Assembly: GCF_000203795.2 (NCBI RefSeq)
Contig: NW_006281105.1
Location: 930,001 to 994,000, forward strand
Direction of reading: 5' to 3'
Length of the DNA stretch: 64,000 nt
Source of the DNA: Batrachochytrium dendrobatidis JAM81
Taxonomy: Eukaryota > Chytridiomycota > Chytridiomycetes > Rhizophydiales
This document shows, in pieces, positions 1-14,181 of the stretch; the stretch's first letter is position 1; each line of letters starts with the position of its first letter. The notes beneath the pieces were generated by a model. The model worked only from the letters and a program-made list of their open reading frames with translations, searched no databases and was not told where the DNA came from. A program made the translations under genes and the position numbers.

Positions 1-787
1 TGTAATAAAATAATGATAAACATATAAACCAGACTGGCAAATTTAAAATCGACAAACGACTTACGTTGGATATATTATCAAGTCGAGTGTCTTTTTTATC
101 CATAGTCTTGATGGCTTTTTCTTTATGTTCTTCAAACATGCGAGTGCCAGCAGCCTCTTCAATCATGTTTAATATTTCCTGTGGTTTCATATTAAGAACT
201 TTGGTGATTTTGCCTTGCATGATCAAAAAATTGGGATTGTTGATATTGAGCTGAACAGACTGAAACAAATTGGCTACATCTTGCTGATTCTTATTAACTC
301 CATTCACAAGATACTTGTTTCTTCCACCAATAATAATCTAGATTAAAAAACAATGCAATCATCAGAAATAGCCAAAATAGTGAATACACAGAAACTGTTT
401 CAACCAACCTGACGAGTGATGGTGATTTTGTCATGATCATGGTATCCTGGAGGACTGGTGTCCTTGTTGATATTGTTAAAAATGACTGAAACGGAAGCTT
501 TATTGACACCGGCTTGGCCTCGTTTATACACCAAATCCTGCAGATTGGAGGCTCTTACCTGTTGCGATGAACATGATTAATTTTATTCAATCATGTACAA
601 ATCAACAGAAACAACATACATGAGCCAAGGTAGAAATGCCCAATACGAAACAGATTGCATCCAAAATGTTGGACTTTCCAGACCCATTGAGGCCAGTAAT
701 AGCATTGAATTCTGGATCCCAGTCACCAACAACAGTGCGTGTGGCATAAGACTTGAATCCATCCAGAACCAGTTCTTCCAGATACAT
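1..787 (-). CDS. SMC2: SMC2 condensin subunit, N-terminal part (partial)
   Basis: SMC2 is the ATPase of condensin, paired with SMC4, and compacts chromosomes in the nucleus. Only the N-terminal head is here. Exons are about 787-620, 558-409 and 337-65, giving about 197 residues, after which an intron runs off the left edge. The protein starts [15 protein letters not shown] and has a Walker A motif (GLNGSGKS, residues 32-39). The third exon carries the Q-loop region ([11 protein letters not shown]) and the [10 protein letters not shown] segment that leads into the coiled coil. These motifs match SMC2 rather than SMC1, 3 or 4. All three introns are GT-AG and the phases are consistent. The start ATG at 787 fits the usual SMC2 N-terminus. 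It is divergent from KRR1, with about 180 bp between start codons. Confidence 0.95.
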
Positions 788-968
788 GGTGTAGTAGATG
801 AATGCAAGATCCGGATGTCCTGAACTTGTTTAAAAAACGATTTCGGCAAGTTCGGACATTGCTTAAATTTAGCCAAAAATGGCTTAACATGCCTATATTT
901 TAATTCTATTATTTGCCCAAAAATATTCAAACTTTTTTGTTTTTAAATTTACATATACTTATAATAGC

Positions 969-2609
<1,641 letters not shown>

Positions 2610-2740
2610 GAACCCATTCAACCCTTGAAAGATTGGCTGCATTTGATGGGCAAGAGTTTGAAAATGAATAAACCAGCAAGTTCTTTTTATTGAAAATATA
2701 TTACATGAACACATCGGATCCAGTATCTCCAGACATGAAT

Positions 2741-3232
2741 AGTATACATAGGGCACCGAATGATACCAGTTTTTTAGGCGAGAGTGCTAAAACTATTCAA
2801 AAGTTGAGATTTCCTGCAATAAATTGTACGGTAAATTGATCCAAAATAAAAATGTCTGGCAATCTAAATTCTTATAGAATCTGCTTGCCTGAAATCTTTG
2901 GTCACATTCTGTGCTTAACTCATTTATGAGGGAATCATTTTTGTAGTCAGAGAAGCAGGGGTTACAGGCGGTTGAAATACTGCAAGTGTGTCGGAAAAAG
3001 TTGTTTAATCTACTCACTGGAAGGTATACCTGGAGACAATGTTACTTTGGGTGACGAATATGCAGATCATACAACAGAAATTTAAATTAAAGCTATTTAT
3101 TGAACAATGAAACTAGTCAAGACTGAATGTTTTCTCATCAAAATCCAAACGAGGATACACTCTGTTTTCCACAATAAAATTCATACCCAGGACATTTACA
3201 TCAGCAAAGTGACTATCTTTTGGGGAAATGTG
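2741..3232. repeat. Left arm of a ~490-bp inverted repeat
   Basis: This stretch is a near-identical reverse complement of 3849-4341, with only scattered mismatches (for example TAACATTG against TAAGATCG around 3045-3053 and its partner). Both arms carry the same 74-codon open frame and the C-terminal part of the aspartic protease gene. The outer end of this arm stops about 130 bp after the KRR1 stop codon. It may be a foldback insertion or an inverted duplication of the DNA upstream of MRE11. Confidence 0.92.
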
Positions 3233-3733
3233 AGTCTGAATTGCTTTTTCATTGTGAATTTTGACAAATAGAGTTTGAGGTAAATTAGAATCTTTTCCAA
3301 CCAATGATTCCATCGCTTCTTGACACAAGTAAGTAACTGGTGAACCTGTATCAACTAAAAAGATGATATTGCGAGTGGGAGAGTCTGATTTAGTTCTGCG
3401 ACGACATGCCAAATTCACCATAAGTCTGTGGTTTGGAGCCCAAATAGTTCCCTCAACCGGAAATGACCCAGGAAATGAAGCAGGACCTAAATATTCCAAT
3501 TCCATAGCTGCAGCAATGATTCGCAATTCCTTAGAGTCAATGTCGGTCAAAAGAAAGTTTTGAAGAGAAGGTTTAATGTAGCCAGGAGGGTTCATAAGAG
3601 TGTCCATTGTCATCACTTTTGGTTGGAGAGGGATCGTCGTTTGTGAATTCAGTTGGTTCGTTTTTCTGCATTGACATTTTCGAAGGAAAGTCGTTTCAAC
3701 TGAGCCACACTTAAATTTCAACCTATTATTCAT
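3113..3733 (-). CDS. Retropepsin-like aspartic protease domain protein
   Basis: This is a 206-residue intronless open frame. Residues about 125-145 read IIFLVDTGSPVTYLCQEA, which is the catalytic DTG(S) motif of retropepsin-type aspartic proteases in a hydrophobic setting. Near the C-terminus VNVLGMNFI matches the conserved second structural motif (LGxDFL-like) of such domains. There is no reverse transcriptase, integrase or gag-like region beside it, so it is a stand-alone protease-like gene or a fragment. Its last ~60 codons lie in the left inverted-repeat arm and are copied at 3847-3966. It could be a domesticated retroelement protease or a chytrid gene family. Activity is not shown. Confidence 0.6.
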   Translation of the reverse strand: MNNRLKFKCGSVETTFLRKCQCRKTNQLNSQTTIPLQPKVMTMDTLMNPPGYIKPSLQNFLLTDIDSKELRIIAAAMELEYLGPASFPGSFPVEGTIWAPNHRLMVNLACRRRTKSDSPTRNIIFLVDTGSPVTYLCQEAMESLVGKDSNLPQTLFVKIHNEKAIQTHISPKDSHFADVNVLGMNFIVENRVYPRLDFDEKTFSLD

Positions 3734-3789
3734 ATATCATGAAATTCAAGAAGATAAGGTTCATTTTATTTTAGTTATTGTTATCAATT

Positions 3790-3966
3790 AGATTTGCTTT
3801 TTGAATCAGAAATAAACCCAATAGCAGCTCCTGCAATCGCTCCTGCAGACATTTCCCCAAAAGATGGTCACTTTGCTGATGTAAATGTCCTGGGTATGAA
3901 TTTTATTGTGGAAAACAAAGTGTATCCTCGTTTGGATTTTGATGAGAAAACATTCAGTCTTGACTA
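3790..3966 (+). pseudogene. Truncated duplicate of the aspartic protease C-terminus
   Basis: Within the right arm, an open frame ending at a TAG at 3964-3966 matches the last ~40 residues of the 3113-3733 protein (SPKDGHFADVNVLGMNF onwards). Only a few substitutions are seen, for example an asparagine-lysine in place of an asparagine-arginine before VYPRLDFDE. Upstream of the match the frame reads an unrelated Ala/Pro-rich stretch, and no catalytic DTG is present. It is best read as a partial duplicate without the active site. Confidence 0.6.
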
Positions 3967-4341
3967 GTTTCATTGTTCAATAAATAGCTTCAATTTAAAT
4001 TTCTGTTGTATGATCTGCATATTCGTCACCCAAAGTAAGATCGTCTCCAGGTATACCTTCCAGTGAGTAGATTAAACAACTTTTTCCGACACACTTGCAG
4101 TATTTCAACCGCCTGTAACCCCTGCTTCTCTGACTACAAAAATGATTCCCTCATAAATGAGTTAAGCACAGAATGTGACCAAAGATTTCAGGCAAGCAGA
4201 TTCTATAAGAATTTAGATTGCCAGACATTTTTATTTTGGATCAATTTACCGTACAATTTATTGCAGGAAATCTCAACTTTTGAATAGTTTTAGCACTCTC
4301 GCCTAAAAAACTGGTATCATTCGGTGCCCTATTTATACTAC
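3849..4341. repeat. Right arm of the ~490-bp inverted repeat, abutting the MRE11 start
   Basis: This is the reverse complement of 2741-3232. The match ends only about 5 bp before the MRE11 start codon, so the arm forms the immediate 5' leader and promoter of MRE11. The central spacer between arms (about 3233-3848) holds the N-terminal part of the aspartic protease gene. Confidence 0.92.
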
Positions 4342-4345
4342 TGAC

Positions 4346-7300
4346 ATGCCTCGACAGTCATCGTTGAACAGAGAGAATGATCCGACGGAAACCATCCGTC
4401 CTAGTTCATCACAGCGTTCTTTCAACGAGAACCATGCTGACAACCACTTTCAACTGCAGGACACTTTCCGCATTCTGCTGGCTACAGACAATCATCTGGG
4501 TTATATGGAGAAAGATCCTATTAGAGGTCAGGATTCCTTCAATTCATTCGAAGAGATTCTTCAACTGGCTCAAGACAGAGAGGTTGGATTATGTTTAATG
4601 AAGGCTGATGGTTGGCATTCTTTTAGTCGGTTTACTGGATTGAAATATTGACTCAAGCTATGACTACCAAACATGCATTGATAGGTGGATATGGTGATAC
4701 TAGGTGGAGATCTCTTTCATGATAATAAACCTTCACAAAAAAGCCTTTGTACTGCAATGAGTCTGTTGCGCCAGTACTGTCTTGGCGATAAGCCATGTCC
4801 TATTGAGATCCTCAGTGACCAGAGCGAAAACTTTCCCAACAGGTGAAATCTGCATTCCAACTGCTCGAATGAGCTGTAGTATGACTAAGCATTGCCATCA
4901 CAACTTGTAGATTTGCAACAGTCAATTATCAGGATCCAAACTACAATGTCGGCATTCCTGTTTTTTCTATCCACGGAAACCATGACGATCCCTCTGGTGT
5001 ATGTATTTTATTCATGGACCAATGAACCAATGGCCTGATTGAATGTTTTGGTAGCTACATTTCGCTAATCTAGAATTTGGTTTTAGGGAGGTAACCTATG
5101 CGCATTGGAAGTACTGTCCGTGTCTGGACTCGTCAACTACTTTGGCAAACAGGCTACATTGGATGAAATTCATATCAAACCCATCCTGCTTCGCAAAGGA
5201 TCTTCTTATTTAGCGCTCTATGGTTTAGGAAATGTTCGAGATGAGCGTCTGAATCGCCTCTTTCGAGATCGTAAAGTTAAAATGTATCGCCCTAAAGAAT
5301 CACACGATATGAATGACGACGCTACTGAGCAATACATGGATGGAGCGTCTTCCTTACCATCGTGGTTTAACATGATGGTAATTCATCAAAATAGAACTGC
5401 TCATGGACGAAACAATTATATTCCTGAAGCGTACTTGGCAGACTTTCTCGATTTGGTTCTATGGGGTCATGAGCATCAATGCTTGATTGATCCTGTCGTA
5501 AACGACTCTAAAAACTTTTACGTGACCCAGCCGGGATCTTCTGTTGCCACGTCACTGTGTGAGGGAGAATCTGCTACAAAGTATGCTCTGCGTTAAATCA
5601 CTCATGAAAACATGTGCAAACTCTAAATCTCATTTCTTGATTACAAAAACATTCATTTTTGTGTATATACTTTTACTAATGTATGCGTATATAATATTCA
5701 GGCATATTGGCATTTTGAGTATTCAGGGAACTACATTTGCTGTGGAAAAAATCCGTTTAAAGTCTGTGCGTCCATTTGTCATGGACGAGGTGGTTTTGCA
5801 AAAAGTATCGCATCTATACACCAAGGATCAAGCAGCAGTAAATGAATATCTTCAACAAAAGGTTGCAGAAATGATTGAAATAGCAAGAATCAATTGGCAA
5901 GAACTGAATCCAGATGTAGATCCAGAAGAGTTTCCCAAACCATTGATCCGTCTCAAGGTTGGTAGATTTAAAGTTGTTTAACATCATCTGCTAATGTTCA
6001 TGTCTAGTATTTCCAATCGTGTCTAATTGATGAAATCACTAGGTTGAATATACAGGAGGATTCACTACATTCAATCCTCAACGATTTGGTCAATTTTACA
6101 TAGATAAAGTTGCCAACCCAAAAGAAATCATCAGTTTCTATCGTAAACGAACTGCGATAAAAGGTTCGAGTCATTCATCCTGTTTTATCACAAACCCATT
6201 TGCTATTAAACATGTCATCTTGTCAACAAATGAGTTGAATTCTCACAACACATAATATCTATTGTCATTGATGGAATTTAGCCAAACCATCTGAATTTGT
6301 CACCATAGAGCCTAATCTTCCTGGGGAACTTGACAAGCTTACAATTCAAGACCTCGTAGCACAATATCTCGATGCTCAAAAACTAGAAATTTTACCCGAG
6401 AATGAGCTTGCGGATGCTGTATTGAATCAGGTTGAAAAAAATGACAAGGATGCCATCAAGATGTTTGTTGATAAAACGCTTCGAGAAACCAAAAACGCTA
6501 TTAGAAATCGTATTGCTCCATCAAAATACAGTAATGCTGCTGAAAGAACATCACGGAACGTTGTTGAATCAAACGACATTAGACCTCAGGAGTCTAGAAA
6601 CCATATGTATGAAGAAAACGATGATGAAAGTGTAGATATCGAGAATATGGATCAACTAGATCGTGAAATTGCAAAAATCAAACTGAATCTGACACAGGCC
6701 TTTGCAGTCAAGGAACACAATATTGGTACTGCACAAAGAAACGATATTCGTCGTGAAGTGGATGCGACCCGAGCTGTTCGACATGTACAAGATGATTCAA
6801 ACGATTTTTATACAATGCAGGAAACACATGTAGCGCCAAAAAAACGCAGTACTGCTGCATCTCGTACTACTGCAGCAAAATCTCGAGCGAATACCACATC
6901 CTATAGGACTACTGTGGCATCTAGTCAGTTTGATGATGACAATGATTTTGATTTTGAACGCAATGCTGATTCGATAGCTACAAAAAGTACTGCTCGTGGT
7001 AGGTCTGAAATGTATGCAGAAGCAACAAGCAGAGGTGTACTGAAACCTCGAGGTAAATCTACTGCTATTGCAACTAGACGATCTGAGCCAAAAACAGCCA
7101 CACATTTCAAGGAGACTTTGTTTGAATCGGATTCGTTGAATTCACTTGACAGCTTTGATAAAGTGAATGCATTCAACAGTAGAAAAACACTTGGTATCGC
7201 GTCAGTATCTAAAATTGGATACAAATCAGATATATTTAAACCAACCGCTTCAGTATCAATGCTTGACGAGGTAATCTAGATTCTATTTGAATACAAATTT

Positions 7301-7747
7301 ATTTAGTTTTAATGCACCAAGATCTTGTTTATCTGATACAATTGTGGTATTTGATTTAGGTTATTCCAGAAACTCAGATCAGTCAAGAAAACGATGATGA
7401 TATTCAAGACGAGGATGCTGCACCACCACTACCGACGCAGGCAGTAGAATCTACACAAGCAAATACTGCTCCTAACACTCGTGGAAGAAAACGGTATAGA
7501 TTGGTTTGTCGGATTGAAGGAACGACTAAATGGTTTAATCGTTTTATTCAAACCTTGAATTACTAGAGAGTTGCCATCTTCGTTAAGATCTGGAAGTGGA
7601 AAATTAGCACTGGGACCAAAGAAACAGACCAAGTTACAGTTCATGTCTAGTCAACAGCTTGGCATGCCGCAACAGTCGTGTGACGACTCTGAATCACATA
7701 CATTGCGGGAATTTGTCAATAGGGACAAGCGGAGTCGCAAACGATAA
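4346..7747 (+). CDS. MRE11: MRE11 double-strand break repair nuclease
   Basis: MRE11 is the Mn-dependent nuclease of the MRE11-RAD50-NBS1 complex, which senses and resects DNA breaks. Nine exons (4346-4582, 4685-4842, 4911-4998, 5087-5580, 5702-5957, 6043-6163, 6282-7270, 7360-7493, 7567-7747) join in frame to about 885 residues. Phosphoesterase motifs are clear: [35 protein letters not shown] and LWGHEHQC, followed by the [17 protein letters not shown] capping-domain entry. The C-terminal third is low-complexity (Thr/Ala/Arg/Asp-rich). This makes it about 180 residues longer than typical yeast or human MRE11. The start is the first ATG after the inverted-repeat arm. Confidence 0.96.
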
Positions 7748-7818
7748 ACTCGATTACTTTTTAAAAACTATTTGAAATATTCATGGCAATCTAATGTGGA
7801 CGGATTGGTTGTTGGTGA

Positions 7819-7857
7819 CTGACTCGTAGTGTTTTATTTTACGTGAACACTACGAGT
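7819..7857. terminator. Perfect 13-bp hairpin between convergent MRE11 and UGP1
   Basis: GACTCGTAGTGTT is followed by a 12-base loop and then its exact reverse complement AACACTACGAGTC. It lies about 75 bp after the MRE11 stop and about 190 bp after the UGP1 stop, in a convergent gap. The loop contains TTTTACGTG, the core of the terminal sequence repeated across this window. It could act at RNA 3' ends or simply be a solo or rearranged element terminus. The sequence after it to about 8020 resembles the interior of that element (TGTACAAAAACcgaGCAAATGTTCAA). Confidence 0.55.
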
Positions 7858-8043
7858 CAAAGTATAATAAACTAGCAGTTTCATGGAATGATTGGTGTGA
7901 TCAGAGTTACTGGATCTTGTGCCCTATAAGTTTTTAGTTGATTGACTTTGTTCAATTTTGTACAAAAACCGAGCAAATGTTCAAGCCCCAACACAATGTT
8001 CAGCCCATGACATTAAATACAACTATTTAACAGAAAATGAAAT

Positions 8044-10350
<2,307 letters not shown>

Positions 10351-10459
10351 TGCAGTCAAGTGAATTAAGCGAGAAATATGCTTTGAAAGGGATAATTTGG
10401 GGACTGGACCCTATAGTATAGGGCTTGATAAGCTTGGATTCGCTCACTTGTTACTGTTC
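10351..10459. promoter_or_regulatory. Shared divergent promoter of UGP1 and the BolA-like gene
   Basis: Only 109 bp separate the two start codons, which point away from each other. The stretch must hold both 5' leaders and the promoters. It includes a short inverted piece CCTATAGTATAGGG near 10410-10423. No further elements could be assigned. Confidence 0.55.
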
Positions 10460-10948
10460 ATGCCTGTATCAAAGCAACTGCTCGAGTCGCTGCTGACTGA
10501 AAAGCTCTCTCCTTCTCATCTGGTATGTGGTCGACTCTCATCTACTTTGACACTCACTATCTGATCATCACATGTACAAAACACTGTCTATTAGGAAGTT
10601 ATCGACACATCCAATGGTTGTGGTCAATCTTTTGATGTTTTGGTAGTCTCTAGTCTGTTCGAAGGAAAGTCTGTCCTGCAACGTCACAGGTGCGTCCCTC
10701 TTGCATGATGCATACTTTCTGAAACTAACCCTTTGCTGTAATATACCGGATTTCTATTTCAGACTTGTTAATGAAGCCGCAAAAGCTGAGATTGCCGAGA
10801 TTCATGCATTCTCCCAGGTAAATGCTTGTCTCTGGCAAGCTGAGTGATGCATGTCTAACCTGTTGAATGTTCAAAGAAAACGTATACGCCTGAACAGTGG
10901 CGAGTCATGGTGGAAAAGCAAGCAGCGCAAGAGAGCGATCAGCCATAG
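10460..10948 (+). CDS. BolA-family protein, Fra2/BOLA2-like
   Basis: This is a small BolA-fold protein. The cytosolic Fra2/BOLA2 members pair with a monothiol glutaredoxin to handle [2Fe-2S] clusters and iron signalling. Four exons (10460-10522, 10595-10689, 10763-10817, 10877-10948) give 94 residues. Diagnostic residues are [21 protein letters not shown], then the RHRLVNEA signature with its conserved histidine, [14 protein letters not shown] and a short tail. The lack of a targeting peptide favours the cytosolic BOL2 type over mitochondrial BOL1/BOL3. Introns of 50-75 bp are all GT-AG. Confidence 0.93.
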
Positions 10949-11108
10949 GAATCTATATTGAATTAAACTTTGATCTCTATCGTTCTGTTTGATTCATTAT
11001 TGCTCAAATCGTCATCTTTTTAGAGTGTACACCTTATTTCTGGCTTGCCAAAAATCTATATTTCCTGTTTTACTTTTGGGTTTCTTGTTGAATAAACTCA
11101 TCAGAATC

Positions 11109-12861
11109 ATGGAGCACAAATGCAATCATGGCATACCTGATTCCGGGGAGAGCACTGTATCAACAATAACTGATCAAAAACTACTTCCTCGGCATCTACA
11201 GCCCATTCCTGCCCCTTTACCTGCTGCTTCTTTGGAAGAGGACGAATACATTGCTGGTGTTAGTACCATCATTGAAAGGGACTTTTTTCCCAACCTCCGC
11301 AAACTTAGGGTCCAGAATGACCTGCTGGATGCTGTTCAAAATGCCAACCATCTTCAAGTAAAGACCTTGAGTTCCCAACTGGCTCAATTGACTGGCAAGA
11401 CCTCTGGTAATATTTCTGTTTGATTTGCGTCACCATTATTGTGGGATCTAACATTGGCTTCAGATTATTCATCTACTCCTACTCCATATCCACACAGATC
11501 AGTATCAAAAGACACTTTGAATCTGCATGCCTCTGACTCGTTCATGGCTCCTCCAACTCCATCGGCAGCTTCATTTTCAGATTCTGCAACTCCTAACCCA
11601 CTCAACTCTATGAACCCAGCCAGTTCTGAATCTCAATCTTTGGATACTTCAATTAGTCTAGATAAATTCCAAACAAAATACACATCCGAAGACAATGCAT
11701 CTTTTTTAAACATTTTGGAACTTCAGAATGAGGCAAAGCGAGAACAGTATCACTGGCTATATGACAAGGAAAAGAAACAACTGAGGCTTAAAAATGAGCA
11801 CTCGATCGAGTCTACCAATACAGCCACTAGTGCAATGACCACCTCTGGGGTCGAATTGCTTGTCGAGACTCCCGATCGAATGATTAAGCCCATCGATGAA
11901 TGGAAATTCAAGGTATTTAAACCTTGAATTTGTCCGTTTATTTTTGAAATTATAGACTTGTATTGACTGGTTTTAGGCAAAAAATACACTCATGTACTAT
12001 CCTGATGGCGCTCCATTGACACTGGCTGACATGGGAGAATTGCGAGGACAACCAAAATCCATCACACATTCTGCAACGCGATTCAATGCTCCACACAGCT
12101 CTGAATTAGCTCGTACTTTATCATCTGGCATGTCTTCCGCATCTTCAGAATCCGGACGACTCAATACCCAACGTGTGTGGTCTCAAATGGCCAAGGCTAC
12201 TCCTGGTTTATTTCACGGAGCTGCTGGGGCACTCACTGACTCTCCCCGTGTGTCTGGGTATGGATTTGTACCAACAACTCCTACTTTTACTCCGGATGAA
12301 GACATTGATCCTTCAGAGCTACTGACTTGGGGTATGATTGAAGGCACTCCGTTGCTGGCAGATTCAGGTATGGACCATTCTGGAGGGCCTAGCTTTAAAA
12401 TTCCAGCAACGCCACGCAGAGAAGAAATTTCAATGCGATTATCCGAAAAGGCATCCAAAGCACTTAAACGACGATCAGATATTGCTGCTGGTGGATCTAG
12501 CAGTCGTGCTGCATCTCCTGCAGCTGGAAAAATGACCACGCTTGGAAATGCACAATCTTTGAAAGCAACTTCATTTCAACAACGCATGCTTTCACCTGCT
12601 GCTCAAACCTTGCTGGCAAATAGCTCATTAAGGAAATCTGGGCTACGTATTGGTAGCGACTCTTCAGGAAATTTGGATACACAATTGAGAGCATCCTACT
12701 CTGGTCCTGTATTGACACCTTGGCGAACTTCATCTCATCGCACACCTACTGCTAGTCAAAACTCTATTTCCACCCCTCACGTCACATCAGGCTTTGACAG
12801 CCTTCAATCCTCTAGATCAAAGCGAAACCTTTCTACGACGGATGATCTGCTTGGAATATAA
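11109..12861 (+). CDS. ESS2/DGCR14 splicing-associated nuclear protein
   Basis: Homologue of human ESS2 (DGCR14) and fission yeast Bis1, a nuclear protein found with spliceosomal C complexes. Three exons (11109-11406, 11464-11912, 11977-12861) give 543 residues. The N-terminal block EEDEYIAGVSTIIERDFFPNL is the family signature. TSEDNASFLNILELQNEAKREQYHWLY, KFKAKNTLMYYPDGAP and SPRVSGYGFVPTTPTF follow in the expected order. The C-terminus is Ser/Ala-rich and ends with LSTTDDLLGI, like the TDNLL tail of the family. The ATG at 11109 was chosen because the conserved block begins shortly after it and upstream codons look like leader. Confidence 0.93.
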
Positions 12862-12999
12862 TTGCTTTTATTATACTATATTTGTCTATATGAATATATT
12901 TGAGATTTTTAATTTATAACTATAAGCCATTTTTATAAGTGTTGTTTTCAACTCTAAATACGCATAGATTTTAAAAACATTTAGAATCTATTTATTCGT

Positions 13000-14181
13000 T
13001 TAATTAAAGTTTTTAAAACTCCAATTAACCATGTATTGTACTCCTGCTTTTAAACTATCAGATTTTTTGGCCAATTTTTTTTGTTGTTTAGGCTCGGATG
13101 TTTTTTCGTCAGAATTCTCAGACTCGTCATCTTGTGTATCAGTTTCCAAATGTTTGGATGCGCTATTGGATTCAGTATCTTGTGCGTCAGTTTCCAAATG
13201 CTTGGATGCGCTATTGGATCCAGCATCTCGTGCATCAGTTTCCAAATGTTTAGATGCGCTATTGGATCCAGCATCTCGTGCATCAGTTTCCAAATGTTTG
13301 GATGCGCCATTAGATTGTGAATGCATTCCCAAGTATTTGAATTCAGTCAATTGATTTTGAAGTTCGAAATCATCAAAAACATTTTGAAACCAGCTCGTTA
13401 AGAGATCTCCAAATTGATCACAACATTCAGGCGTTTGTATTTTTTCAAAATCATCATCAGAATTGCCTTCAACCAGAGTTTCTCTTGAAATAACTCTAAT
13501 ATCATCATCTTCATCAGAACTGCTGCTACGAAGAGTTTCTCTTGAGATAACTTCAAAATCGTCTTCAGAATCCTCATCTTCTGGTGTAGCTTCAACTTTG
13601 TCATTGTAGAAAGATTGACTCGTTTTAGACGTTTCTCGTTTAGAGTCACCATTCTCATGCTCCTTAAGGTTGGTATTAGAACTCGAAATTTTCCAAGCAG
13701 TCTCCGTCTTTAATTTGCATATGCTCAACACTTGATCTGAAGTTGAGGTTTTCTGAGAAGACTTGTCCTCCACGCACGCTTCAAATGAATCGAAAAGCTT
13801 TTTCTGAGCCAAAGAAATGCTGCTCTCTACTGTGCTACTACTTGATTTCGCGCAACTAGAAGTTGATGGTATATTTTCATCCGAGATTGGCATTTTCCCA
13901 ATACACGTTCTCGTTGTCTCGACGTATGATGAAAAGTCGGAATCCAAACCTTGACCAAGACATTCTGATATGGCTGATTCTAATTCCAATTCGAGTAAAG
14001 ATTGTGACGTTGACTGCGTTCTGAAATAACAACCTAATTGAGCGGGGTTTTGCGTTTGACTTTCGTGTCCTGTTGAATGCTTTTGCTTATCTTGGGGATC
14101 GTCTGATGGTTCAGGCAAGACTGGTATAGCATTTGACGCAACCACTAGCATTGAAACAATCGCAATAAATCCAGACTTCAT
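13000..14181 (-). CDS. Secreted acidic protein with 16-residue tandem repeats, unknown function
   Basis: This 393-residue single-exon protein opens with a signal peptide (MKSGFIAIVSMLVVASNA, probable cleavage before IPVLPEP). The mature protein is Ser/Asp/Glu-rich and carries several cysteines in its first half. A central acidic part repeats VISRETL twice. Near the C-terminus are four copies of a 16-residue unit of the form SASKHLETDARDAGSN, encoded by a 48-bp tandem repeat. No known domain was recognised. The composition and signal peptide suit an extracellular or cell-surface protein. Lineage-restricted secreted proteins of this kind are common in chytrid parasites, but no function can be assigned. 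Confidence 0.75.
   Translation of the reverse strand: MKSGFIAIVSMLVVASNAIPVLPEPSDDPQDKQKHSTGHESQTQNPAQLGCYFRTQSTSQSLLELELESAISECLGQGLDSDFSSYVETTRTCIGKMPISDENIPSTSSCAKSSSSTVESSISLAQKKLFDSFEACVEDKSSQKTSTSDQVLSICKLKTETAWKISSSNTNLKEHENGDSKRETSKTSQSFYNDKVEATPEDEDSEDDFEVISRETLRSSSSDEDDDIRVISRETLVEGNSDDDFEKIQTPECCDQFGDLLTSWFQNVFDDFELQNQLTEFKYLGMHSQSNGASKHLETDARDAGSNSASKHLETDARDAGSNSASKHLETDAQDTESNSASKHLETDTQDDESENSDEKTSEPKQQKKLAKKSDSLKAGVQYMVNWSFKNFN
13125..13316. repeat. Four 48-bp tandem repeats in the secreted protein gene
   Basis: A 48-bp unit starting near GTTTCCAAATG...GGATGCGC recurs four times in phase with the reading frame. The inner copies are almost identical and the outer ones more diverged. 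It encodes the 16-residue repeat and should be length-variable between strains. Confidence 0.85.

Noticed and set aside
2793..3017. 74-codon frame identical to one at 4063-4287
   Set aside because: The identity is explained by the inverted repeat. There is no domain, and one copy lies in the MRE11 leader, so it is not called a gene.
13031..13354. Plus-strand frames rich in Cys/Phe repeats
   Set aside because: They are antisense shadows of the 48-bp tandem repeat in the secreted protein gene.
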